Of a stretch of DNA of 64,000 nucleotides, positions 12,357 to 26,671 are shown in pieces. Within the stretch, counting starts at the first letter, position 1, and each line of letters starts with the position of its first letter. The stretch spans positions 25,164,668 through 25,228,667 of the forward strand of contig NC_092569.1 of the NCBI RefSeq assembly GCF_037975245.1. Direction: 5' to 3'. The notes under the pieces are model-generated. The model had not been told where the DNA came from, made no database searches, and was given only the letters and a program-made list of their open reading frames with translations. The position numbers were made by a program, and so were the translations under genes. This stretch comes from Apostichopus japonicus (taxonomy: Eukaryota; Echinodermata; Holothuroidea; Aspidochirotida; Stichopodidae).

Positions 12357-12890
12357 TCCATGTTAACAAAACTCGAAGCCTTCACTACAAGAAAATAAAA
12401 TCGATGTGTCAAGTATAAATTGGTTGTTGAAATATTGTTTCTGTAGACACAATCATTGGTTTGTAACCATGAAAGAGGAAAATCCAGCCGTCCAAATGAA
12501 AGAAATTTGAAGACAAAAGTCGGTTGTTCCGAATCGTGTCATATATATTCTGTAAACTATATAGTGTAATATAGGCTATACGGGTGGAGAGTTGGACATT
12601 TTGTTCACATAAAGGTTGATATCCATACTCCATGTTAACAAAACTCAAAGCCTTCACTGGTGGAAAATAACATCGATGTTCCAAGTAAATTGGATGTTGA
12701 AATCTTGTTTCTTTGTATACGCCATCATTATTTTGTAACAATAGAAATGCATACAGTCGTGCACATAAAAGAAATTTGAAGAGAAAACTAAGTTGTTACG
12801 AATCATGTATATTATGTCTGTGACATACTGGATATGCAGTGGTGGACATTTGTTTACATACAATTTGCTATCCGTTTCACGTTACCTGGC
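12357..12890. repeat. Diverged tandem duplication, unit 272 bp
   Basis: CTCCATGTTAACAAAACTC at about 12356 recurs at about 12628. The second copy keeps the order of GCCTTCACT, AAAATAA.ATCGATGT, TTGTTTCT, AAAGAAATTTGAAGA and GGACATTTTGTT-like blocks. Two minus-strand frames of 110 and 69 codons overlap it. They come from the duplication and resemble no family. Confidence 0.75.
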
Positions 12891-12899
12891 CGTACGGAC

Positions 12900-14550
12900 C
12901 CCAACCCCCCCCCCCAGCCCCTACCCGTACAATATTTGGACACCACTCATATATAGTCATGTATGTATTAGTAAATACAAAAAGTTTCTCTAAATATTAA
13001 GGTAAGAGAGAGAAAAACCTGTCACCAAACAGTCTTTCCAAAGGAAACTGGTATTTGCTGTTACCATAACAGGTATAGGTGTCGGTGATGGTATAGGCCT
13101 GCTTACACAGGGCGACTGAAGAGGGTTCAGTCTGAATGGGGGGGGGGGGGGATTTGATTTGAAGGGGAAAGCCCCAAGTTACCTCGATCTGCCCCTCACT
13201 GAGTCAAAATTTTCCGATCATCTCTGCATTTCGTACTACAAACACCAGTATTCGAATGTTTCAGCTTTGTTTAATAAAGGGAACACTATATTTTCTTTTT
13301 TTCATTTTTATCCTTGTTTGAAACAAGAAGGCACATTTTATTAAACGTTCAATAACAAATAAATGGAAATGGTCCTTTTTACCAAACAGGGGAACTTTCT
13401 AAGTATCGTAAAACACATGTGAGAAGCCCATGTCAACTCCGCTCCGAGCCCCTTTGCGGACTCCATTGCAAGCAAATACGCAGCCGTGTGTTGTATAAAG
13501 CGTCTGTCAAAGAATAGTTGCGCAAAGAGATATAATCTTACGGCGCTGTACAAAATCTTTGGCGGCGCCGCTGTTATGCCAGTAACTTATAAATGCTATG
13601 CCTACACGAAGATTCATCACACGAATATAACAGGGTAGGAAATTATTATATGCTCACACACGATCCACCTATCATGTTAATAGATTTATCTATATGTATT
13701 TGTTTATTGATATTATCATAACATCAATTTATTTTATTTTCGAAGGAAAAAAAATGACCTACAGATATAAATGTTAAAACCGGAAAATGTTGAGAAGCAT
13801 AAAGTGATTGATTCACATGTAAAAATAAAATAATAATAATAATTTACTACAGTAACCCAATTATCATGACATGGCATTGTAGCAATGAACAGCAGAAAAC
13901 TATTAAAAATACAAAATAAATGTACAAAAACATATATCATCATATTTTTAGGCTCGGTTCAATTTTGAATTTTGAATTTTGAATTTCATTTTTGTTAACC
14001 TGTGACCAGCTTTTGACACTTATGGATCTGGATTTGCATTAACGTTTGTATTGTTTATAAGTTTTACTATAGAGATCATTAAGATGTCCCTCCATATGCC
14101 GCATTTGCTTATATTCCAGCCGTCACAAATATATCTGACTTGCTCTATAATGAGCTAAAATAAACTAAAATTTCAATCATGGCAGTCACCGAATTTTCCT
14201 TTAAGAAACTATTAATCCGTTCATGTATAAAACTGTTCACTGGACTTTGAACACTAAGAGCAAATTTTACATCGAGCTAAGCTTCCCTCATCTTTTTTGT
14301 TTGTGCAGGTAGATAAATAATGTTAAACAATATCATAACTTGTTGGGATGATTTATTTAGCATTTTCATCATCAATTGGAATGTCTGCATTTGCCCTGTT
14401 CTACAAATCAATTTTATTTTTTTATTTATTTATTTTTATCTTTAATATCATGCCCATGTCACATTCCGCCCTCCAAACTTTATTTCTTGACCCTCATCAT
14501 AGTTATAGGGGCTTGCAAAGTGGCAGCCCTACATGGATACATAGGGAAAT
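12900..14550. other. Stretch downstream of the ENDOU gene without recognisable gene
   Basis: It holds a C run near 12905-12915, a G run near 13138-13151 and AT-rich DNA. Several TTTATT words on the plus strand at 14413-14436 would read as AATAAA poly(A) signals for the minus-strand ENDOU transcript, about 640 bp beyond its stop codon. In such AT-rich DNA they are weak evidence. Confidence 0.35.
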
Positions 14551-14559
14551 ACCATGCAT

Positions 14560-14936
14560 GACTCAACCCTTTTCCCTTCATCTTTAACCGCTTCCCCATT
14601 CCCCCTTTCCGCCCCTCATTCCCTCATTCCCTCATCCCTCATCCCTCATCCCCTCATCCCCTCATCCCCTCCTCTTCTTCTCCCTCTCCTCTTCTCTTCT
14701 CCTCATCTCCTCCTCTCCTCCTCTCCTCGTCCCCTCTTCCCCTCCTCACCTCCTCCCCTCCTCCCCTCCTCCTCTCCTCATCTCCTCCTCTCCTCCTCTC
14801 CTCCTCTCCTCCTCTCCTCCTCTCCTCCTCTCCTCCTCTCCTCCTCCTCCCCGCCTCCCCGCCTCTCCTCCTCCCGCCTCCCTCCTCCCCTCCCTCCTCC
14901 TCTCCTCCTCACCACCACTCCTCCCCTCCACCCTCT
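14560..14936. repeat. Polypyrimidine (CTCCTC / CCCTCAT) microsatellite
   Basis: Almost 380 bp of C/T-only or nearly C/T-only sequence, with CCCTCATC words at the left and CTCCTCTC words through the centre. It produces long artefactual frames on both strands. It lies just downstream of the ENDOU stop codon. Confidence 0.9.
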
Positions 14937-15076
14937 ACAGCTAAATGAAACATGTTCAAATATCGTCATCCTCCGTATGTGCAAATGAATATTGGATAAG
15001 TGTCCATCATTTCTTGTTACCTTCCCACCCACACCACCAGCCCCCCCTCCCACCCACCCACTCGCATCGGTATGTA

Positions 15077-15317
15077 TCAAGCAAGGAAGTAAGCAGAACT
15101 TATTTGTCCATCACCGTCTTTCGAGGTCCATGTTTGTAGATCTACTTGGAAGACATCGTCCCCCTCCACGTAGTTGAAAGACGTCACCTCGTCAGGGTTA
15201 AAGAGCCACGCTGCCGTGAAAAATTGCCAGCTCGAATTCTGTGCTGATACCTAGCATGACGGAGGTTCTCGGTTTGATGGCGTCATACCACGTGTACTGT
15301 ACACCGATCTGATTGGG
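15077..15317 (-). CDS. ENDOU: ENDOU exon 5 (terminal), with a one-base frameshift
   Basis: The acceptor is CTCTTTGACAG (AG at 15318-15319), phase 0. It reads [19 protein letters not shown], then [10 protein letters not shown], matching the end of EndoU domains (S.EFE.ALYT). The run of five A at 15219-15223 (five T on the coding strand) then shifts the frame, and that frame stops soon after. With four T the frame would continue through FNPDEVTSF and VDLQTWTSK to [10 protein letters not shown] and a TGA at 15079-15077. Because similarity resumes exactly in the other frame, a single-base homopolymer error or a recent mutation is the simplest reading. Confidence 0.87.
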
Positions 15318-16499
15318 CTGTCAAAGAGACAAGATAAGAAGAGTTGATAGTAAAGAAATATATATGACATCATTTTGTAGACTTTTTCAACTGAAATATT
15401 ACAACAAATAAGAAAAATGATAACAGAGTTCCACTGAACACTCTGGGTTGGAATGTGGGAGTAGGAGGTATCTCCCAGACCTCCCTACATGGGGACACGT
15501 CCCCTAACGACCCAGACCTCCCTACATGGGGACATTTCCCTAACGACCCAGACCTCCCTACATGGGGACACGTCCCCAACGACCCAGAACTCCCTACATG
15601 GGGACACGTCCCCAACGACCCTACGACCACATATACAATCCTTTACAAATTCCTGGAGTTCACCTTGCTCACACTATCACCCTTGCCCTAGCTTACCCTA
15701 ACCTCAACCCCTCACGCCTGACCTTTTAATACCCTTCTACCTTAACTCTACCCGGCCGTGTCCTCCCTGAACCACTCCTCCCATCATGGGTCTCTTCTAA
15801 CTCCTTCCCATCCACTCCCTCGGTACTTGTAACATAATCCATTCCCGTTGTTATTCTACTTCTCAATTAACCTCAACGTTTATATCCTAGCTATACGTTT
15901 TGTTATATACAAAGTATGTTAGGCTATAAGTACATCCTCTATTAAGCTGAAAGCATTGTTAAGCTGAGTATTAATCAATGCCTGTAATTTGCTGATGGAC
16001 TAAACCTTTAACATACAGACCAGTCAGTTCCTCAGATGCAACACAATACTCAATGAAGGAAACATTACACTTTTATAACAATAAATAACATGTTTTTACA
16101 GTGTCTTTCAAATCGTCAAGGACAAAAGTGTTGAATGACATCCAGCGGTGCTCTGTCCATGCATATGAAATTAAAAATTACATGTTTTTGCTTGAGCTCT
16201 CTAAAACAATGAATTAATATTAACATCTAGCCCTGCACTTAGGAGCTGACATCATCATTATCTATTTCTATCCATATATTGGATCATTTCACAGATATTG
16301 GAAAATTTTAACTGAATATCTTTAAAAAAGAATCAGGTAAAGCAACGTATACAATGTAACTTTCATTATTTTCGTTTTAATTAGATTATAGTACAGCAAG
16401 ACTAAAATCATGCCTGCAATGTCATCATTTAATGAATGTAGGAGATATTTATCATTTTCGGTTAAGACCGAGAAAGAAATTAAAAACTGACATATTCCT

Positions 16500-16598
<99 letters not shown>

Positions 16599-19500
16599 TA
16601 ACAATTCGTTTTTAAAACAATAAACAGAAGTCAAAACGAAATATAATGCCCCTGTGACAGCTACATATATTATTCACTGCTGCAGTATTTTTGCAGTGTT
16701 TATACATTGAGAAACAATGCACCATCTATGTATTGACATTCGTAGTAGACACAGAAAGTCATGTAAATGTCATTGACAGAAGTAATTAATGTCACAGAGG
16801 GCTTTCCATAAAGGCAGGGGGGTATATATTGACATTACAATTGCTAGTGCGTTTAGGATTTCATTTAGACCGTATTTAGACCGTACCTCTTGGCTTGTGA
16901 TCTATCTATGTGTTATTTAGTTTATGAATATTTCAGTTTTGTATCTAGTATTATACGGCTAACTTTTATTAATTTGATTGTTGATTGCTTGCGCATAATG
17001 ATGCAAAGACTGGCAACGAAATCTATAGATCTTGTTATGATCTTTAATCAATCAATCAAGTCATCCAATAAAGCCAATGATTATTATGATTACAAGAATG
17101 TGATCTTGCATAATACATCAGTATAGGCTGGCTGGCTACACGATGAAGCTGTATAATGATATGCATAGAGACAAACATTAAAATATTTAAATAGTATGCA
17201 AATTGTATACTTCCATATTTTGTAGACTAACCTTGAAGCTAAGTTATTTATATTTTGTACCTACTCAATTTCTATTAAATGACTATAAATATTGATAATT
17301 TGAATAAGAAAATACTTAGTAGCCTATATTTTGAAAGAAAGAGCTCATTCTACTGATTATTTCACGAACATGAAATTTTCTGCTAATAGAAAATAATAAT
17401 TATGCACCTAAAGAACTTTCGATCATCAACTGATCAATTAAGTATATGCTTAGGAACATGGGGAAGAGGGGTAATCGAACCTTCCCAGCTCTCCCCCCCC
17501 CCCCCCAAAGTGGCTCAATAGTTTTCCCTTTCCGGAAACCATAAAAAAGTAGAAATTTGGACAGAAAATAATCCAAATTCACAGTGTCCCAACTGAGCCA
17601 CCGTATACCATCTACAAAACTATAACATTCTTCTGAGCAAAACCTCCGACCAAAAACCCCCTACCTCCCCCATCCACTAACATTTACCTATTTGGGTTCG
17701 TATAAGCCACGGAGTTACGATAGCGCCCTAGTTTCTTTGTTTTGGGGTTTGTTTTTTTGTTTAGTTTCGTAGCCTTCTTCGTAGATATTATAACTCAATT
17801 AACGCATGCAGAACAGCTCAATGCATATGTAGATCCAAATGGTTATACGTATAGCCAACATTTGAACACGCATGTTGAGCCACCTTGCGTGAGTTTCGAA
17901 CGACGATGATGTTGGTCACGTAATGACGAAGGACACAACATTCACGAAGATCAAAATTTACTATACGGCAAAAAGGGTTCCAATCATATTTCATAATGTT
18001 TTATCAAATACTTAATGGAAAACATAACTCATATTTCCACTTCAGATAAAACGTTTTTATTTTGACGTTTTTTTCTTTTCTTATTTATTTATTTTATAGT
18101 ATGATCAGGGTCGGGTAGGAAGAAATATTCATAAAGCCACTCGAAAAAATGTCTAGAATGTTGTCCTTCGACGGTAAAACGAGAGACGGAATATGAATGA
18201 TTATTTGCATTTTTTTTTGGGGGGGGGGGGTGGGGGGGGGGGGTTGGGCGATTACGGATAATTGATGTGATAGAAAACAAAGCGTGCATTTGGTCAACGA
18301 TATTATCAACAGCAGAGTGAACGACGTCATCACATCATTCTATTTTTTCCCCTTTTCATTATAACTTTTTTTTATAATTTAACTAATAGATATTCACTAT
18401 GAAAAATTATAGGCCTATTTCTTTAACACACAAAAATGAATTTTGATAAAATCCAAAATCCAGAGATGCAAAGATTCCAAATATAATAAGTTATAATAGG
18501 AAAGTAACCCGTGTGAAGAACACTTATACCGTGATAGGACAAAAAATCAGAAACAAACTATACTTTGTGATCCACTGCCTAGAAGAGTCAAGGCGTTAGC
18601 CAGCAACATATTTTACCGTATCTTCATAGGGACAAGGTATTGGAGGTTTCAACTCTCAGTGTAGAGATGTTTCTTTCATTATAAGTAACACATTAACTGC
18701 CACAGCCCACCGGTGTATGCCTTTCATCACTATGTAACATACCATACGTAAATTCATAAGTTAGAAGTGTTACGGTAAGTAACACGGGTTATACGGTTCT
18801 ACGGTTCTACGGTATCAAAGAAGAGACATTGAGTTTGTATATATATCACAGAACAAACATGTGAACCTATGAGGTATCTAAATATGATCATTTTATAACT
18901 CGAAATACATTTTTCTTGCGGCACGAAATCGTTTTGAATAGGTCATTGCGTTAATTAGGATGTTAGTGACGTAAGGGCAAAAAAACAAACAAAGATAGTT
19001 AGATGCGAGTCTGCAGTTGCATATCACATTGAAACGTTAAACGATTCATGTAATACGTACTTGCACAACAAGTCCAAAAACCCTGGAGATTATAGAAGCA
19101 TCACTCGCGTCGCCCGAGCACTTGTACACAACTACAGTTGCTTTATGTATGCAATTGCCGAGATATAATCCCCCCCCCCCCCTAAGAATGTCCCTACGAC
19201 ACAGTTCAGTAAAGTAGCCAACGCTTAGAAAATAGCCGTACACCTGACAAGGCCTGACAAGAGGGCGGAGTGGGCGGGGTACAGCCCGTGGTCTGGGTCA
19301 ATTAGCGGACCCAAGGAAATATAGATAATTGTCGACCGGTTGAACCTACATGGGACGCGAACTGAGCATTCATAGTGAGTGTATACTAATTGCGTTATTT
19401 GTACTTTACAGTGAATATGGGGTAAAAAATAGAATAATTTGTTTTATCCTCAGCTGATTTCTTTACTATTTTCTTCAGCGTTCTCTAGCTATACTCTGTT

Positions 19501-20275
19501 GCATACCCTCCAGTAGTTGTCAGTTATAAGATTATACAGTGCGGGTATTATTTGGCAGAAACATCTCAAGAGTGTTTGAGGGCCGTATTTATTTCACTCG
19601 CGAAGAGCGAGTTCTTATACCTAAAGAAAAGAATTGATATGATCGCGTTACAAACGTTTTCTATACCATGGTTGTACAACAGGGCAGTGCAGATAACAAT
19701 ATAGTATATCACGTTAGCTAAAAGGGCGCGTAAAGAGTACTTGCTGGATTAACTACAGAAATTATTTATACAGTTTTAGTTGTCATAGCAACGGCCTCAA
19801 CATGAACTCTTTCTAACGAGGACAAAATTAGACACTGTTGATAAAGAAGTATAGAAATAGACAGAACACTGACAGCGGGAAATTTTGTTACAGAACTTGG
19901 CGAAAAAGAGTTGTAGTAGTTACAGACCGTGTGGGGGGGGGGGGGGGGGGAGCGAACCTGACAGTAATCTCAGGAAATAGGTCCCTAAAGAGGTGACACT
20001 GGGAATATGTTTACCATTTGTTAGCTGATATGCTTAAGGCAGACGTCACATTAGTTTAATTGAACATTGTAACACGACACGATCGAGCTATAGTTGAATA
20101 GAAGTCAGGAGGGCAGAGAAAGGATTTCAAGAGAAATTTCCTCTCTTACGGTGCAATTGTAAAGGCACCTTTATATTTTAACTGATTAAATAGAGAATTT
20201 GTAAACCAGTTTAATGCTTACTTCTTGGGTTAATAAAATGGATGGGCAGCTCAGCGTCAAGACTGATGAGAGAGT

Positions 20276-20360
<85 letters not shown>

Positions 20361-23300
20361 TCGACAGAGAGAGAGGGAGGGAGGGAGGGAGAGGATTACT
20401 CAATGAGCGAATTCACTGTAATGTGAAAGTCGGGAAGAACAAACCACTTACCACACTCAGGCCAGTGTAACCATGGTAATCAAGATGGCCGTCTTTCTCT
20501 TCTCTGTACAGTGTAATCCAATTATGTAACCCGCTTGCCGAAGAGGTTGACTTGAGTTCTCCACAGAAGACATGCTCGAATGCAGAGGTGTCGTTTGCAG
20601 CCTGTCTGGTGTATCGAGTAAACCAGATGGCCTTAATCTTCTCCCGTAAATCTGTTTTGTCTGACACAAATCCTGAAAATAATTGAAGAAATGATCGATT
20701 GCCAGTGAGGAAAAATAGTCAATAAAAACGGACACATAAAAGTAAATTATTTGACATTTCATCTACATTATGTTTTGCCTAGAATGTAGAGAAATTCAAA
20801 CCAACATCAAAGAGAATGCAAAACCTACGAATGTAACAATAAACAAGTTGGACGGCCGGGGGGGGGGGGGGGGGGGGAGTGGGGGAAGGAGCATATCTGC
20901 TTATTTAAAAATGTTGATCTCCCTAATTGATTGCCGTTAGATGAATAATAAAATGATGTTAAAAACATTGGTCGTCAAGAACACTTTCTATCATCTTTCT
21001 TAATGGAAATACTGAATATTATGTCAACAATAAATTAAGGACATAATTCCCTACAAAAAAGTGTATTATTGGCTAATTGTAGTAAATGTAAAAAATGAAT
21101 ATCAAAGTATGATTACCTTTTACTACATGACATAACGATACTACAATTCCCTTTTATTTATAAAAGACACGATAAAGAAATATTACCCGTAAAAGGCGTT
21201 TGATAGCTGAAGGGAAAAATTGGTCACCAGCTAGCCTAACTGTTATTTTAGACTTAATGACGTCATTGGGTTCCCTTCAATCCAACTGTTTACATATATA
21301 TATATATATATATAAATTCAGCCTTATAGTACTGTGAACCGTCCTGCATAGATATATTATAATTTTCTTCTTTGAAAATGTAGCAAGGTCAATACATTGT
21401 ATCTATATATAGCTAAATCAAGGTATATCTTCTATATGACAATAAAAATCTCATTAAGTTGGTGTCCACTGTATGTCAGATCTGAGAAAAAAATCTTTTG
21501 ATTTGTTTGTACTTAACTTCCCCATATAGGCGTATGGATGAATTATAATTATCTATTAAACTCCACATATAGATACCATAGGATAACTGCAAATGTGATA
21601 TGCTTTGGTATATTACACTCATGACGTCATAGACGCCACACAATTTGAAATATGTGTGTGATTAAAGAATATTGATTGCAAGGACAACGAAGAAAATCAA
21701 TGTTTTGGGCTTAAAATATGAGATGGGTGAAGGTCGGAATGTCACCCTTCATTTAACGTCCTCTTCCTGAGCGTTTAATTAACTTAGACAGATATAACTC
21801 CAATCCAGACGATGTGATTAATATTTTAAAGCAATATATTGCATTTCACATATCTTAAAGTAACATAACGAAATAATATAATGTAGGATCACGAGGAATG
21901 AGACCGAAATATACATCAGGAATCATAAATCGTCTAAAAAATGCTTTATTCAGTTATGGACCGGTCCATGAATTAATACGGGCTTAATGATCCAACCCAT
22001 GGCGTTGTGGTCTTGACATAAGCTGCGTACTTAGGGGCCTTGGCCGAAACTAATACATTTCGTGACCAAGAGGAAATTCGAGGAAATTATTCCCATTTGA
22101 AACATGGAGGGCGAAGGGGGCGGGGGGGGGGGGGGTGAAGAAACACACTCCTTCCCCTCTCTGAATAGTAGGGGCAGCTGCTCGTTAACCCCCCCCCCCC
22201 ACACACCCCTGATTCCTCCGTGCTAATTTTCGTTACCAAGTAACTTGTGGACGATTTCCATCTCATGTTTGGACCAATAACTATTATTTATCATCGAAAA
22301 TATATATAAACACACTATCAATGTAAGTAAAAACCCTAAAACCAATTCATTTCTACCAAATATCATAAACTTGTTGTTTCTACTCAGTATCATAAATATG
22401 TTTTACCTCGTCGCTGATGTTTCGTAAACAGTTTCTTTAGAGTAAGATGAAAATTAACATTTTCTTAAGTTAATATAATGTTATCCGTAAAAACAAATTC
22501 AAATTTATGGATAGGTCGTGTCAGGGAGAAAAAAACGGAAGGAAAAACGAATTACAATGTTACGAGAATAGCATGTTCTGCGATCTCTTTTCCTGTTTTT
22601 ACGATAAAAATAGTAATAATATTAGAAATAATAATAATGATAATTATATTACAAGTAATTGGATTTTAAACGGGATAAGTAAATGAAGAGATGAAGGCCA
22701 TTGCGTGCACTCGAGGGAAACAATGGCGGCTAGAGAATGATGAAGCCTAAATAGAATTGTCTTAATTATATTTTTAAGACATATTGTGATTTAGTTTACT
22801 GATCGTGGCGTCATCAGCTGTGCTTGGCTAGGGTCGTATCGATGCAAGAGACATTATTACATATATATGATTGAATATTCATATATTCATATATAGTGGG
22901 TGGAGAACATTTGTGCCAAATATGTCAAAAAAGTGAACAGTTTTATCTGCTCGACAAGCCCACCAGACTCTCTCTCTGTTACGCATAGATGATACCTTGA
23001 TATTTGATAAAATATGATATTCGTCTATGGTGACATATGTCAATTTCGTCCAATCAGAGCACAGGCAAACGATGTGTGACAATGATCGTCCAATGAGAGC
23101 CCCGGAAACTTACATATGTCAATTTAATATGACATATGACTATATATTACGCGGATCGTAAAGTCGATGTCACTTTTACTGTAAGATCTGTCCAAAAACT
23201 GCAGTAAACAGAGACGTTGTGTTCAAAGCCGAAGCCAAAGTGAATTAATCTGGTCATACATCATGCACGCTAAACCTAGAAACATATTTGATACTGTTAT

Positions 23301-25514
23301 TTTGATTTTTGTAGGCTAGGGGTGCCTAAAGCTCCGGTGCTTCGCCCTCCCTTAACCCGTTGGCGACACGTCGTTGATGTAATTATATTTTGCCTTGGAA
23401 TAGTACTGAACACCCATTCTATGTAACCTCTTAAAACTTTTGATAAATTAATTAACTAATAAATCCAACAAATCCAAATAAATAAGCCAAACAGAAAACC
23501 GTAATAAATTATTTAAATAAGTATAATAAATATGACAGATTTTTCCGATCATAATGTTTTGAAATAAATTTGACTTCCTTTGGGCATTGCGTCGCTGCAT
23601 GCAACCTCAATCGGCCCTCGAAACAGAAGTTTTAATTTCGACACTACCGAGAACGACGACACCGGTGTTGCATATCCTTTCACCACATCCTTGTTTGGCA
23701 TTTTGCAGTTCTAGATCATATTACTTTTTTTCTTTGGATCGGCAGTGTGTATAGATCAGATACCGAGAGCAATATAGCGAGAGTAGGTCAACTGTTAATA
23801 AGAGTTTTGATCCTCGTGAATCTATCGCGTTCGTCCTTAATTGAAGAGATCGCTACGGAATATACAGCTGCGATATAGCTTAGTCTTATAGGGCAGACGT
23901 AATCAAGTTGATGCTAAGAGGAATTAAGCACTGTCCTCTATCAACAAAAACAACAACAACAAAACAAAGAAGGAGAAACTCCATCGATATTCTGGTTTAA
24001 TATACGGGATAAATATATATCACTTTGTGATGATTGAAATTTTATCAAAGTTGAGAAACCCTCGAGATGGAATGAAAACTGCAGATATGTTAATTCTCTC
24101 AAAGTCAGTGTTTAGCAGCGCACGTATACATAATGTCAAGTTTTCAGTAATGGGGAGCGGAGAATCATGGACGTAAAACACAAAATATGCGCTACCAGGG
24201 GATACAAACAGGGCGTATGTGAGACATATAAAGGTTTCACCCACCTTCCTTCCTACGAGACTTATAATTGATTGCGCTTATTTCACCTATCATCATCATC
24301 ACCCCCCCCCCCCCTAACCGCCAAAAATCATCATACCCCATCACAAACATCTACACAAGCACAACCCCACCCATGTATTCCACGGCGTTTCAGTATATGT
24401 ATAGCCCGACTGTACATACGGCAAAAGTCGTAAACCAAATAAGACACATAAAAATTAATTTTGACACACGGGGCCTCGAAGATCCATTAAGGAGCCTTGG
24501 CATATAATTCTGAACCTTACTTCGATGCTAGAACCTTTATGATTTGACAATATTATCTTACTTATCGATTTTTTTTAAGAATCACTGATTTGAAAAGTAT
24601 ATATATCCATGCATGAGACAGCCTGCGTGCACAGACTTGGTATCTTCCAGTTGTATATAGTCTAGGAAAGTACTACTGGCAGTGGATCGTCTATACGTAT
24701 GTTTATATGATTTGTATACGCTTTATCCATGATAGCGCAATATCTGCCTGTATATGTCAGTTAAAAGACAAAGAAGGAAAAATAAATAGCGAGTCTGGTC
24801 ATATCACCGTATACGGTTCTGGTCAGTTAAAACACTGATAAGTTCTGCACTACACTGTGAACCTTCTTTGGACTGAGTTATAGAGCTAGAGACGTCGAAA
24901 CGAATGCAGGCATTTTCCATTAGTTTATATCAACCATAAAGGCACTTCTGATTTATGCAAAGAGACACTTTTTCTAAAGGTTTTACACAAATTAAGGGTG
25001 AAGTGACGAACATTCTATGCTCCGTAGTATAGTTTGCATTACAAGCCCTACTTACCCTCATCCCTCCCCCATATGCCCACCCACAGATCACCGCTGAATT
25101 ACAGGAAATAAGCTCTGCCGGATCTTAATAAATCAGACAAATCAAGGGCAGGTTGGCGGATATATCTTCATAATAGATAGCTACAGTTCTAGCTATACCA
25201 GCATACTTGCACAAGTTCGTGATAATGAAAAATAAAGAAAAAAACGTTTTTTTTTTGTAGCGATAAACACAGTTCACAGTGCTGATATAACGGTTACTGC
25301 TAGCAATCAGCGATTAAAATTGATTGAAATCGGTATAAACAAACATAGTGTATTATGTTTACGACAACCGTTATGTACCATTGGCATTGCGTATAAGCCA
25401 TGCCCATACACACACACATTTATACGTATATAGGTGTATGTAAGTATATATACATTTATATATATTTATATATATATGGAAGTTTTTGCACTGTTCTGGA
25501 TTTTCCAACTCTAT

Positions 25515-25560
<46 letters not shown>

Positions 25561-26618
25561 CCTATATATATATATATAGGCCTATATATATATATACGCT
25601 TGTAACTGGAGTCCCACAAGGCTCAGTTCTGGGGCCGTTACTTTACACCTTGTATGTAACTTCATTGCATGATTTAATCATTTCAGCTAATATGCAAACT
25701 GTTATTTATGCTGATGACATTCAGTTATTCACATCTTCTCATCCTGATCATTGTTACGATGCTATTCAAAAAATTCAAAACTGTATTGCAGATGTAAAAT
25801 CATGGGCTATATCAAACAATTTTTTTATCAATGACTCAAAGACTGAAATCCTCCATGTTACCTCGCAATTTAAATCCACAACAATCAAATCTATTTCAGT
25901 CAAAATTGATCAGACCACTATCACTCCGTCCACGCACGTCAAAAGTCTAGGAGTTGTACTGGATCCCCATCTAAGCATGAAACAACAAGTCAATGCTGTT
26001 TGTAAATCATCATACAATGCCGTACGGAAGATCAGCCGGATACGGAAGTTTTTAACCAACGATATAACTACAAAACTTGTATGTTCCCCGATAATGCCCA
26101 GGCTTGACTACTGTAACTCCCTTTTATTTGGCCTTCCTGACTCTACACTGAAAAACTGTTCAGAATTCTGCTGCCCGGTAAATATCATGTTCATCGCGTC
26201 ATGATCACATATCTCCAGTGCTTCAATCACTCCATTGGCTTCCAGTAAAACAACGGTCAATTTACAAGCTCCTCCTCTTAACGTACAAATCACAACACTC
26301 CCTTGCCCCTGCTTACATTACAAATTTAATTCCTCAGTATCATCCTCAACGCCAACTTCGATCGTCTACAAAGTGTCTTCTTGCCACCAGCCATACCCCA
26401 AACACAAAGTTTTATGGAGAAAGAGCCTTCATCTCTGCTGCACCTCATCTCTGGAACAATCTACCATCTTCAATTCGCAATGCACCATCGGTTGACTGTT
26501 TTAAGCGTCTCTTAAAAACTCATTTATTCCAAAAATTTATAGTGATTTGACTTGCATTTTTGTGTACTTGTTTAAGCGCTTTGAGGCCTTTGCATAAAGC
26601 GCTCTATAAATATTTGCT

Positions 26619-26671
<53 letters not shown>

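Noticed and set aside
14554-14988. 144-codon Ser/Pro/Leu-rich frame
   Set aside because: It is the translation of a CT-rich microsatellite.
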